Source of the DNA: Pseudomonas sichuanensis
GTDB taxonomy: Bacteria; Pseudomonadota; Gammaproteobacteria; Pseudomonadales; Pseudomonadaceae
Reading direction: 5' to 3'
Length of the DNA: 56,449 nt
Assembly (NCBI RefSeq): GCF_003231305.1
Contig: NZ_QKVM01000043.1
Coordinates: 1-56,449, forward strand
Part shown: piece by piece, positions 7,877 through 15,901 of the stretch
Layout of the letters: every line of letters starts with the position of its first letter
How positions within the stretch are numbered: the stretch's first letter is position 1
The notes under the pieces: model-generated
Seen by the model: the letters and a program-made list of their open reading frames with translations, nothing else
Database searches by the model: none
Told to the model about the DNA's origin: nothing
Position numbers and translations under genes: made by a program

Positions 7877-8836
7877 TCAGGCGACGGCGACGACGTCGAG
7901 GATGCGCTGCACCACGCGGTCCTGGTCGACCCCCGCGGCCTCAGCCTCGAACGACAGGATGATGCGGTGGCGCAGCACGTCGAACAGCACCGCCTGGATG
8001 TCCTCGGGGCTGACGAAGTCGCGCCCGGCCAGCCAGGCGTGGGCGCGTGCGCAGCGGTCCAGGGCGATCGAGCCGCGCGGGCTCGCGCCATAGGCGATCC
8101 AGTCGGCCAGTTCGCTGTCGAACTTGGCCGGGGTGCGCGTGGCCATCACCAGTTGCACCAGGTATTCCTCCACGGCGTCGGCCATGTACAGGCCGAGGAT
8201 TTCCTTGCGTGCGGCGAAGATGGCCTGCTGGCTGACCCGCCGTTCGGGCTTCACCTCGCCGCCCAGCGCTTCGCCGCGGGCCTGCTGAAGGATGCGCCGT
8301 TCGACCGCGGCATCGGGGAAGCCGATCTTCACGTGCATCAGGAAACGGTCGAGCTGGGCTTCGGGTAGCGGGTAGGTGCCTTCCTGCTCGATCGGGTTCT
8401 GCGTGGCCATCACCAGGAACAGCGGCGACAGTTCGTAGGTGCTGCGCCCGACGCTGACCTGGCGCTCGGCCATGGCTTCGAGCAGCGCCGACTGGACCTT
8501 GGCCGGGGCCCGGTTGATTTCGTCGGCCAGCACCAGGTTGTGGAAGATCGGCCCCTGCTGGAACACGAAGCTGCCGGTTTCCGGGCGGTAGATTTCGGTG
8601 CCGGTGATGTCGGCGGGGAGCAGGTCGGGGGTGAACTGGATGCGATGGAACTCGGCTTCGATGCCTTCGGCGAGCTCTTTGATGGCCTTGGTCTTGGCCA
8701 GGCCCGGGGCCCCTTCCACCAGCATGTGGCCGTCGGCCAGCAGCACGATCAGCAGGCGCTCGACCAGTTTTTCCTGGCCGAGGATCTGGGAGGAGAGAAA
8801 GGTGCGCAGCGCGTTCAGCGCCTCACGGTGTTCCAT
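7877..8836 (-). CDS. moxR: MoxR-family AAA+ ATPase
   Basis: A 319-residue ATPase and first gene of the operon, starting at ATG 8836 (MEHREALNALRTFLSSQILG). Walker A is GAPGLAKT at about residues 43-50, Walker B is LVLADEINRAP at about 105-115, sensor 1 is MATQNPIEQEGTYPLPEAQL, and the arginine-finger/lid region contains GASPRGSIALDRCARA. MoxR proteins act as chaperone-like ATPases that mature or regulate complexes made with their VWA partners. The operon order moxR-DUF58-DUF4381-batA-batB/C-batD is the Pseudomonas arrangement. The promoter should lie in 8837-9024; I could not single out boxes. Confidence 0.92.
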   Translation of the reverse strand: MEHREALNALRTFLSSQILGQEKLVERLLIVLLADGHMLVEGAPGLAKTKAIKELAEGIEAEFHRIQFTPDLLPADITGTEIYRPETGSFVFQQGPIFHNLVLADEINRAPAKVQSALLEAMAERQVSVGRSTYELSPLFLVMATQNPIEQEGTYPLPEAQLDRFLMHVKIGFPDAAVERRILQQARGEALGGEVKPERRVSQQAIFAARKEILGLYMADAVEEYLVQLVMATRTPAKFDSELADWIAYGASPRGSIALDRCARAHAWLAGRDFVSPEDIQAVLFDVLRHRIILSFEAEAAGVDQDRVVQRILDVVAVA

Positions 8837-9024
8837 CGTCGACGGTTCCTGGGAATGGGCCTGGGGTGCGCTGGGGCGCGGTTGCCGGGCGGGGGGATAC
8901 TTTAATCTATCCGGGGGTGCGGGGCCTAATGGGCGGGGGTAAAAATCTTGAAAAGATGGGGGCTGTGAGGCCTGTCGGGGATTGCGTCGGGGGCAGCGGG
9001 TGTTCGCCTTGGTTTTTGGGTTGG

Positions 9025-9294
9025 GGCACAAATCGAGCGCCGCCCGCGCGGCGCATCGCGGGACAAGCCCGCTCCCACATCTGTTTCGGGCCAATTATTC
9101 CTGTGGAAGTACCAGCGCCTGCCTTGGTGCATGCCTTGAGTCATGTGGGGCGGCGGTAACGCCCACCGTAGTGCCGCGTCATACCAACAAGGCGGACCAG
9201 GTAATGGCACAGGAGAGACTGGCCCGAAACAGATGTGGGAGCGGGCTTGTCCCGCAATGCGCCGCGCGGGCGGCGCTCGATTTCACAGGCGCAG
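9025..9294. repeat. long palindromic repeat module, copy 2
   Basis: The same architecture as the module at 1711-1987. The left arm starts near GCACAAATCGAGCGCCGCCC and runs to CCACATCTGTTTCGGGCC. The centre is GCATGCCTTGAGTCATGTGG. The right arm runs ACCAACAAGGCGGACCAGG, ACTGGCCCGAAACAGATG, to GGCGCTCGATTTCACAGG. The palindromic cores here carry GGGACAAGCCCGCTCCC, closer to standard REP. It sits between the divergently transcribed moxR operon and flhA, so it may insulate the two. The rest of 8837-9467 holds no gene; the flhA promoter is at 9396-9412. Confidence 0.8.
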
Positions 9295-9395
9295 AACTTG
9301 TTAAGGCGAACACCTCGCAGGTTCGCCGGTACCAACTCTGGGAACGACCCTGAAGAGCCTGTGCCATCAAACACTTCTCCATCCTTCCCCCAAAG

Positions 9396-9412
9396 TTGGA
9401 AAGCTTCTTGCA
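9396..9412 (+). promoter_or_regulatory. sigma-54 (-24/-12) promoter of flhA
   Basis: TTGGAAAGCTTCTTGCA has GG (9398-9399) and GC (9410-9411) separated by exactly ten bases, the invariant RpoN spacing, and ends with the typical TTGCA. It lies 56 bases before the flhA start. In Pseudomonas, flhA is a class II flagellar gene under RpoN and FleQ, which agrees. Confidence 0.8.
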
Positions 9413-9467
9413 AAGGCAGCGCCAGGCGCCACCCAGGCGTCAAAGTTTTGCTTCAAGAGGACTCGCG

Positions 9468-11597
9468 GTGGATCGCACTCAGTTAATCAGCAACGCGCGC
9501 AACAATCTGGCCGGTCTCGGCCGGGGCAACCTCGGCGTGCCGCTGTTACTGCTGGTGATGTTGGCAATGATGATGTTGCCGATACCGCCGTTCCTGCTCG
9601 ACGTGTTCTTCACCTTCAACATCGCCCTGTCGATCGTGGTCCTGCTGGTGTGCGTCTATGCCCTGCGCCCGCTCGACTTCGCCGCCTTCCCGACCATCCT
9701 GCTGGTGGCCACGCTGTTGCGCCTGGCGCTGAACGTCGCGTCCACCCGGGTGGTCATGCTGCATGGCCAGGAAGGGCATGGTGCCGCGGGCAAGGTGATC
9801 CAGGCGTTCGGTGAAGTGGTGATCGGCGGCAACTACGTCGTCGGTGCGGTGGTGTTCGCCATCCTCATGATCATCAACTTCGTGGTGGTGACCAAGGGCG
9901 CCGGGCGTATCTCCGAGGTGAGCGCGCGTTTCACCCTTGACGCCATGCCGGGCAAGCAGATGGCCATCGACGCCGACCTCAATGCCGGCCTGATCGACCA
10001 GGCCCAGGCCAAGGCGCGCCGTAGCGAAGTGGCCCAGGAGGCCGAGTTCTACGGTTCGATGGACGGTGCCAGCAAGTTCGTCCGTGGCGACGCCATCGCC
10101 GGCCTGCTGATCCTGTTCATCAACCTCATCGGCGGCATGCTGATCGGCATGCTGCAGCACGGCATGACCTTCAGCGATGCCGGCAAGGTCTACGCGCTGC
10201 TGACCATCGGTGACGGTTTGGTGGCGCAATTGCCATCACTGCTGCTGTCGACCGCTGCTGCGATCATGGTGACCCGTGCTTCGGGCTCCGAGGACATGGG
10301 CAAGCTGATCAATCGGCAGATGTTCGACTCGCCCAAGGCCCTGGCGGTTTCCGGCGCGCTGATGATCGTCATGGGCCTGGTGCCGGGCATGCCGCACATG
10401 GCCTTCCTCAGCCTGGGCGGGGTGGCCGCTGGCGCTGCCTACCTGGTGTGGAAGAAGCAGCAGAAGGCCAAGGCCCTGGCCCTGGAAGAGATTCAGCGCC
10501 AGCAGGACCTGCTGCCATCGCCGCAGCGTGCCATGGACACCAAGGAACTGGGCTGGGATGACGTGACCCCCATCGACATGATCGGCCTGGAGGTGGGTTA
10601 CCGCCTGATTCCGCTGGTCGATCGCAACCAGGGTGGCCAATTGCTGGCGCGGATCAAGGGCGTGCGCAAGAAGCTGTCCCAGGACCTGGGCTTCCTCATG
10701 CCCACCGTGCACATTCGCGACAACCTCGACCTGCAGCCCAGTGCCTATCGCCTGACGCTGATGGGGGTGATCCTGGCGGAGGCCGAGATCTACCCGGACC
10801 GTGAACTGGCGATCAACCCCGGCCAGGTGTTCGGCACGCTCAACGGTATCGCCTCGCGCGACCCGGCGTTCGGCCTGGAGGCGGTGTGGATCGATGTGGG
10901 CCAGCGCGCTCAGGCGCAGTCGCTGGGTTACACGGTGGTGGATGCCAGTACCGTGGTTGCCACCCACCTCAACCAGATCCTGCAGAAGCACTGCCATGAG
11001 CTGATCGGCCATGAAGAAGTCCAGCAGTTGCTGCAGGTGCTGGCCAAAGCGTCGCCGAAACTGGCCGAGGAGCTGGTGCCGGGTGTCATTTCCTTGTCGG
11101 GCCTGCTCAAGGTTTTGCAGGCGTTGCTTTCCGAGCAGGTGCCGGTACGCGACATCCGCAGCATTGCCGAGGCCATCGCAAACAACGCAGTGAAGAGTCA
11201 AGATACCGCCGCGCTGGTGGCGGTGGTGCGGGTCGGGTTGTCCCGCGCTATCGTTCAAAGCATTGTCGGCGTTGAGTCCGAGCTGCCTGTGATCACCCTG
11301 GAGCCAAGATTGGAACAGATCTTGCTCAATAGTTTGCAAAGGGCCGGGCAAGGTCAGGAAGACGGTGTTCTTCTTGAGCCGAGCATGGCCGAAAAGCTTC
11401 AGCGCTCGTTGATCGAGGCGGCCCAGCGTCAGGAAATGCAGGGCCAGCCGGCCATCCTCCTGGTGGCGGGCCCGATCCGCGCCATGCTGTCGCGTTTTGG
11501 CCGCCTGGCTGTACCGAATTTGCATGTTTTGGCGTATCAGGAAATACCTGACAACAAGCAAGTCACCATTGTTGCCACCGTGGGCCCCAACGGCTGA
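9468..11597 (+). CDS. flhA: flagellar export gate protein FlhA
   Basis: A 709-residue inner-membrane subunit of the flagellar type III export gate. I chose GTG 9468 (product starts MDRTQLISNARNNLAGLGRG): it has the RBS CAAGAGG seven bases upstream and matches the family start, whereas an upstream start at 9396 would overlap the promoter. About eight membrane helices occupy residues 15-310. The conserved FHIPEP-type segment between helices (GRISEVSARFTLDAMPGKQMAIDADLNAG, abridged as RISEVSARFTLDAMPGKQM) is present, as is the C-terminal cytoplasmic ring domain. The flhB gene usually found upstream is not in this window. The next gene flhF starts 11 bases after the stop. Confidence 0.97.
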   Translation: MDRTQLISNARNNLAGLGRGNLGVPLLLLVMLAMMMLPIPPFLLDVFFTFNIALSIVVLLVCVYALRPLDFAAFPTILLVATLLRLALNVASTRVVMLHGQEGHGAAGKVIQAFGEVVIGGNYVVGAVVFAILMIINFVVVTKGAGRISEVSARFTLDAMPGKQMAIDADLNAGLIDQAQAKARRSEVAQEAEFYGSMDGASKFVRGDAIAGLLILFINLIGGMLIGMLQHGMTFSDAGKVYALLTIGDGLVAQLPSLLLSTAAAIMVTRASGSEDMGKLINRQMFDSPKALAVSGALMIVMGLVPGMPHMAFLSLGGVAAGAAYLVWKKQQKAKALALEEIQRQQDLLPSPQRAMDTKELGWDDVTPIDMIGLEVGYRLIPLVDRNQGGQLLARIKGVRKKLSQDLGFLMPTVHIRDNLDLQPSAYRLTLMGVILAEAEIYPDRELAINPGQVFGTLNGIASRDPAFGLEAVWIDVGQRAQAQSLGYTVVDASTVVATHLNQILQKHCHELIGHEEVQQLLQVLAKASPKLAEELVPGVISLSGLLKVLQALLSEQVPVRDIRSIAEAIANNAVKSQDTAALVAVVRVGLSRAIVQSIVGVESELPVITLEPRLEQILLNSLQRAGQGQEDGVLLEPSMAEKLQRSLIEAAQRQEMQGQPAILLVAGPIRAMLSRFGRLAVPNLHVLAYQEIPDNKQVTIVATVGPNG

Positions 11598-11608
11598 GGT
11601 AGTGGGTT

Positions 11609-12919
11609 ATGCAAGTTAAGCGTTTTTTCGCCGCCGATATGCGTCAGGCCATGAAGCTGGTTCGTGATGAGCTTGGCTCCGATGCCGCCATCATCGGCAA
11701 CCGGCGCATCGCTGGCGGTGTCGAGTTGACGGCCGCGCTGGACTACAAGCTGTCCGCCCTGGCCCCACGGGTGCCGAATGCCGAACTCGAGGACGAGTTG
11801 CGCAAGACCCAGTCGCGCATCGTCACCGCCCAGGCTGAAATCAGCGGGCGCAGCGAAATCGGCGAGGGCAACCGGCAGTTGTTCGCCGGCCAGTCGCTGA
11901 CCGCCTCCGAACCACTGGTCGAACCGCATGTCGACGCGCCGGCGGCGCCTGCCGCACCGGCTGCCGCGCCGGTCGACCCGCGCCTGTTCGACGCCATGCG
12001 CTCGGAACTCACCGGCCTGCGCGAGCTGCTCGAAGTGCAGCTCGGTTCGCTGGCCTGGAGCCAGCTGCAGGGCAACAAGCCACAACAGGCCAACCTCTGG
12101 CGCCGTCTGCAGCGCCTGGGCTTGTCGGGTGGGCTGGCCCGGGAACTGCTGGAGTTGACCGCCGAAATCGAAGAGCCGCGCCACGCCTGGCGCATGGTCC
12201 TGGCGCACCTGGCGCGGATGATCGACGTGCCCGAGGTCGAGCCGATCGAGGAGGGTGGGGTGATCGCCATGGTCGGCCCGGCCGGCATGGGCAAGACCAC
12301 TACCCTGGCAAAGCTGGCCGCACGCTATGTGCTCAAGTACGGCGCGAACAATATCGCCCTGGTGAGCATGGACAGCTTCCGCATCGGCGCCCAGGAACAG
12401 CTGAAAACCCTGGGGCGCATCCTCAATGTGCCGGTTACCTACGTCGACCCGGGCGAGTCCCTGGCCCAGGCGCTCGAGCCGCTGCTGCGCAAGCGCGTGG
12501 TGCTGATCGATACCGCCGGCCTGCAGGCCAGCGACCCGGCGCTGCGCATGCAACTGGAGACGTTGGCCGGGCGCGGCATCGCCTCGAAGAACTATCTGGT
12601 CCTGGCCACCACCAGCCAGAAACAGGTGCTCACCGCCGCCTACCACAGCTACAAGCGCTGCGGCCTGGCCGGTTGCATCCTGACCAAGCTCGATGAAACG
12701 GCTTGCCTCGGTGAAGTGCTGAGCCTGGCCATCGGTCACGAATTGCCGATTGCCTACCTGACCGACGGGCCACGCATTCCGGATGACCTGCAATTGCCGC
12801 GCAAACACCAGTTGGTGAGCCGCGCGGTGAGCGTACAGATGCAGGACGAGCCCAGCGAGGAGGCCATGGCCGACATGTTCGCTGATCTCTACCACAACCC
12901 CGGCAAGCGGGCGGGGTGA
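11609..12919 (+). CDS. flhF: SRP-type GTPase FlhF
   Basis: A 436-residue GTPase that sets the polar position of the flagellum. The N-terminal basic segment (MQVKRFFAADMRQAMKLVRD) is typical. Residues ~90-125 form an Ala/Pro-rich linker, and the N and G domains follow. G motifs: P-loop GPAGMGKTTT near 226, DSFRIGAQEQL, LIDTAGL near 295, and the specificity motif TKLDE near 355. The short spacing after flhA and the FleN gene downstream match the polar-flagellum module in which FlhF promotes and FleN limits flagellar number. No anomaly in length or motifs. Confidence 0.97.
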   Translation: MQVKRFFAADMRQAMKLVRDELGSDAAIIGNRRIAGGVELTAALDYKLSALAPRVPNAELEDELRKTQSRIVTAQAEISGRSEIGEGNRQLFAGQSLTASEPLVEPHVDAPAAPAAPAAAPVDPRLFDAMRSELTGLRELLEVQLGSLAWSQLQGNKPQQANLWRRLQRLGLSGGLARELLELTAEIEEPRHAWRMVLAHLARMIDVPEVEPIEEGGVIAMVGPAGMGKTTTLAKLAARYVLKYGANNIALVSMDSFRIGAQEQLKTLGRILNVPVTYVDPGESLAQALEPLLRKRVVLIDTAGLQASDPALRMQLETLAGRGIASKNYLVLATTSQKQVLTAAYHSYKRCGLAGCILTKLDETACLGEVLSLAIGHELPIAYLTDGPRIPDDLQLPRKHQLVSRAVSVQMQDEPSEEAMADMFADLYHNPGKRAG

Positions 12920-13033
12920 GGGTGAACACTGTGCAAAGTACCTACATCATGGGGTTGCCCGGCCTGGCCGTGGCGCTGAGCATCAAGCCCCTCATGTGGC
13001 CTGGGTCCAAGCAAGACAAGGTAAACAACAGAC

Positions 13034-13867
13034 ATGGGTAGCATGCATCCCGTACAGGTGATCGCCGTCACCGGTGGCAAAGGTGGCGTCGGCAAGACCA
13101 ACGTTTCAGTGAACCTGTCCCTGGCGCTGGCCGAGCTCGGCCGCCGGGTCATGCTGCTCGACGCCGACCTGGGCCTGGCCAATGTCGACGTGCTGCTGGG
13201 CCTGACGCCCAAGCGCACCCTGGCCGACGTCATCGAAGGCCGTTGCGAGCTGCGCGACGTGCTGCTGCAGGGCCCGGGTGGGGTACGCATCGTGCCGGCC
13301 GCCTCGGGCACCCAGAGCATGGTGCACCTGGCGCCGGCCCAGCACGCCGGCCTGATCCAGGCGTTCAGCGAAATCGGCGACAACCTCGATGTGCTGGTGA
13401 TCGACACCGCCGCCGGTATCGGCGAGTCGGTGGTCAGCTTCGTGCGCGCGGCGCAAGAGGTGCTGCTGGTGGTCTGCGACGAACCTACCTCGATCACCGA
13501 TGCCTACGCCTTGATCAAGCTGCTCAATCGCGACTACGGCATGAACCGTTTCCGCGTGCTGGCCAACATGGCGCAGAGCCCGCAGGAAGGGCGCAACCTG
13601 TTCGCCAAGTTGACCAAGGTCACGGATCGCTTCCTCGACGTCGCCCTACAATACGTCGGCGCGGTGCCTTACGACGAATGTGTGCGCAAGGCGGTGCAGA
13701 AGCAGCGGGCGGTCTATGAGGCCTTCCCACGGTCCAAGTGTGCGCTGGCCTTCAAGGCCATCGCGCAGAAGGTCGACAGCTGGCCGCTGCCAGCCAACCC
13801 GCGCGGGCACCTGGAGTTTTTCGTCGAGCGTCTGGTGCAGCCCACCAGCGCGGGGCCAGTGCTATGA
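13034..13867 (+). CDS. fleN: flagellar number regulator FleN (MinD-like ATPase)
   Basis: A 277-residue ParA/MinD-type ATPase. The deviant Walker A KGGVGKTNVS is at about residues 15-24, followed by LLDADLGLANVDVLLGL, and the switch II motif DTAAGIGE is near 122. FleN (FlhG) binds FleQ and restrains it, keeping one or few polar flagella. The start at 13034 has AAGGTAA upstream at suitable spacing. The 114-base gap after flhF contains no gene. The stop overlaps the fliA start by 4 bases. Confidence 0.96.
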   Translation: MGSMHPVQVIAVTGGKGGVGKTNVSVNLSLALAELGRRVMLLDADLGLANVDVLLGLTPKRTLADVIEGRCELRDVLLQGPGGVRIVPAASGTQSMVHLAPAQHAGLIQAFSEIGDNLDVLVIDTAAGIGESVVSFVRAAQEVLLVVCDEPTSITDAYALIKLLNRDYGMNRFRVLANMAQSPQEGRNLFAKLTKVTDRFLDVALQYVGAVPYDECVRKAVQKQRAVYEAFPRSKCALAFKAIAQKVDSWPLPANPRGHLEFFVERLVQPTSAGPVL

Positions 13868-14604
13868 GTGCGAGCGGCTTCAAGATGTACAGCAAGGCGT
13901 CGAAGGACGCCCAGTACGAACTGGTCGAGCGCTACGCGCCGCTGGTCAAGCGCATCGCCTACCACCTGCTGGCGCGCCTGCCGGCCAACGTGCAGGTCGA
14001 GGACCTGATCCAGGCCGGCATGATCGGCCTGCTGGAAGTCGCCAACAAGTACGACGCCAGCAAGGGCGCCAGCTTCGAGACCTACGCCGGCATCCGCATC
14101 CGCGGCGCCATGCTCGACGAGGTGCGCAAGGGGGATTGGGCGCCACGTTCGGTGCACCGCAATACGCGCATGGTCAGTGATGCAATGCGCTCGGTTGAAG
14201 CAAGAACCGGTCGCGACGCTAAAGATCACGAGGTTGCTGCCGAACTCCAATTGAGTCTCGATGATTACTACGGGATTCTGAACGACACCTTGGGCAGCCG
14301 CCTGTTCAGTTTTGACGACCTGTTGCAGGACGGTGAACACGAAGGTTTGCACGAGGACGGGGCCAGCGGCCAGCTGGAGCCATCGCGTGACCTGGAAGAC
14401 GAGCGCTTCCAGCGCGCCCTGGCCGAGGCGATCGCCAACCTGCCGGAGCGTGAGCGCCTGGTGCTCGCGCTGTACTACGACGAAGAGCTGAACCTCAAGG
14501 AAATCGGTGAGGTGCTGGGGGTCAGCGAATCGCGTGTCAGCCAGTTGCATAGCCAGTGCGCGGCGCGTTTGCGCGGCCGCCTGGGGGAATGGCGGGCACG
14601 TTGA
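13864..14604 (+). CDS. fliA: sigma-28 factor FliA (RpoF)
   Basis: A 246-residue flagellar sigma factor starting at ATG 13864 (MSASGFKMYSKASKDAQYEL), overlapping fleN. Region 2 (LVKRIAYHLLARLPANVQVEDLIQAG) and region 4 (LPERERLVLALYYDEELNLKEIGEVLG, then VSESRVSQLHSQ) are intact. It directs late genes such as flagellin and part of the chemotaxis set, and is held by FlgM, which is outside this window. Confidence 0.97.
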   Translation: MSASGFKMYSKASKDAQYELVERYAPLVKRIAYHLLARLPANVQVEDLIQAGMIGLLEVANKYDASKGASFETYAGIRIRGAMLDEVRKGDWAPRSVHRNTRMVSDAMRSVEARTGRDAKDHEVAAELQLSLDDYYGILNDTLGSRLFSFDDLLQDGEHEGLHEDGASGQLEPSRDLEDERFQRALAEAIANLPERERLVLALYYDEELNLKEIGEVLGVSESRVSQLHSQCAARLRGRLGEWRAR

Positions 14605-14652
14605 GCCCGGGTTCGATGCAGTCGTTTTTTGCACTACCGAATTGATTGACTG

Positions 14653-14672
14653 CGCGCTCGGCGCCGAGCGCG
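14653..14672. terminator. 20-base perfect palindrome between fliA and cheY
   Basis: CGCGCTCGGCGCCGAGCGCG can form a very stable GC hairpin and is followed by TTTAAG, a weak U tract. It could act as a partial terminator separating fliA from the chemotaxis genes, or as a protein site. It is 35 bases before the cheY ATG. Confidence 0.45.
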
Positions 14673-14707
14673 TTTAAGACTGCTTGGAGGTCTACTTGAA
14701 CAAAGAC

Positions 14708-15082
14708 ATGAAAATCCTCATCGTTGACGACTTTTCGACGATGCGGCGGATCATCAAGAACCTGTTGCGTGATCTGGGGTTCACCAATACCTCGGAAGCT
14801 GACGACGGCAACACCGCGTTGCCGATGCTGGAAAGCGGCCACTTCGATTTCCTGGTGACCGACTGGAACATGCCGGGCATGTCCGGTATCGAACTGCTGC
14901 GCAAAGTCCGCGCTGACGAGCGTCTGAAGCACCTGCCGGTGCTGATGGTGACCGCCGAAGCCAAGCGTGAGCAGATCATCGAAGCGGCCCAGGCCGGGGT
15001 AAACGGCTATGTGGTCAAGCCTTTCACCGCCCAGGTGCTCAAAGAAAAGATCGAGAAGATCTTCGAACGCGTCAACGGCTGA
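14708..15082 (+). CDS. cheY: chemotaxis response regulator CheY
   Basis: A 124-residue single receiver domain starting MKILIVDDFSTMRRIIKNLL. The acidic pocket (DD near residues 7-8), the phosphorylated Asp in VTDWNMPGMSG (about 53), Thr in MVTAEAK and Lys in YVVKPF are all present. Phospho-CheY binds the flagellar switch. The ATG at 14708 is the family start, but the strong RBS TTGGAGG (14684-14690) is only five bases from an in-frame TTG at 14696, so four extra residues (start at 14696) are possible. cheZ follows after 18 bases. Confidence 0.96.
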   Translation: MKILIVDDFSTMRRIIKNLLRDLGFTNTSEADDGNTALPMLESGHFDFLVTDWNMPGMSGIELLRKVRADERLKHLPVLMVTAEAKREQIIEAAQAGVNGYVVKPFTAQVLKEKIEKIFERVNG

Positions 15083-15100
15083 GTCACCTCAGGGGGCGCC

Positions 15101-15889
15101 ATGGAATCAACCAACAACTCGCTGGGTGAGTTCGAATCAACCCTGAAAAAACATGCCCAGGAACTGGTCGAGAGCCTCGAGCGCGGCCGGTTCGGCGATG
15201 CGGTGCAGCTGATTCATCAGTTGAACCAGACCCGCGACCGGGGCTTGTATCAGGAAGTCGGCAAACTCACCCGTGAACTGCACAGTGCGATCGTCAGTTT
15301 CCAGATCGATCCGGCGATGCCGCAGGCCGAGGAGGTCTCGCAGATCACCGATGCCACCGAGCGCCTTTCCTACGTGGTGCGCCTCACCGAAGGCGCGGCC
15401 AACCGCACCATGGACCTGGTGGAGGAGAGCACGCCGGTGCTCAACAGCCTGGCCAGCGAAGCCCAGGACCTGTCCGCCGATTGGCAGCGCTTCATGCGCC
15501 GCGAAGTGGCGGCGCCGGAATTCCGTGAGCTGGTCAAGCGCGTCGACAGTTTCCTGACGCACAGTGCCGAAGGCAACCGCAAGGTCGCCGGGCACCTCAA
15601 CGATATCTTGCTGGCTCAGGACTATCAGGACCTGACCGGCCAGGTGATCAAGCGGGTTACCGCGCTGGTCACCGAAGTAGAAAGCAATCTGCTCAAGCTC
15701 GTGCTGATGGCCAGCCAGGTCGACCGCTTCGCCGGTATCGAACATGACCACCAGCAGCTGCGCGCTGAAAAAGATGAAGAAAAACATCCGACTCGGGGTG
15801 AAGGTCCGCAGATTCATGCCGATAAGCGTGAAGACGTCGTGTCCGGTCAGGACGATGTCGATGATCTGCTGTCCAGCCTGGGTTTTTAA
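15101..15889 (+). CDS. cheZ: CheY phosphatase CheZ
   Basis: A 262-residue protein that removes phosphate from CheY. Its long helical hairpin includes the active segment DILLAQDYQDLTGQVIKRVT, with catalytic Asp and Gln (QDYQDLTGQ) at about residues 170-180. The last residues DDVDDLLSSLGF form the C-terminal helix that docks on CheY. Placed between cheY and cheA, as in other polar-flagellated gamma-proteobacteria. Confidence 0.96.
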   Translation: MESTNNSLGEFESTLKKHAQELVESLERGRFGDAVQLIHQLNQTRDRGLYQEVGKLTRELHSAIVSFQIDPAMPQAEEVSQITDATERLSYVVRLTEGAANRTMDLVEESTPVLNSLASEAQDLSADWQRFMRREVAAPEFRELVKRVDSFLTHSAEGNRKVAGHLNDILLAQDYQDLTGQVIKRVTALVTEVESNLLKLVLMASQVDRFAGIEHDHQQLRAEKDEEKHPTRGEGPQIHADKREDVVSGQDDVDDLLSSLGF

Positions 15890-15901
15890 GGAGCACGTTT
15901 A

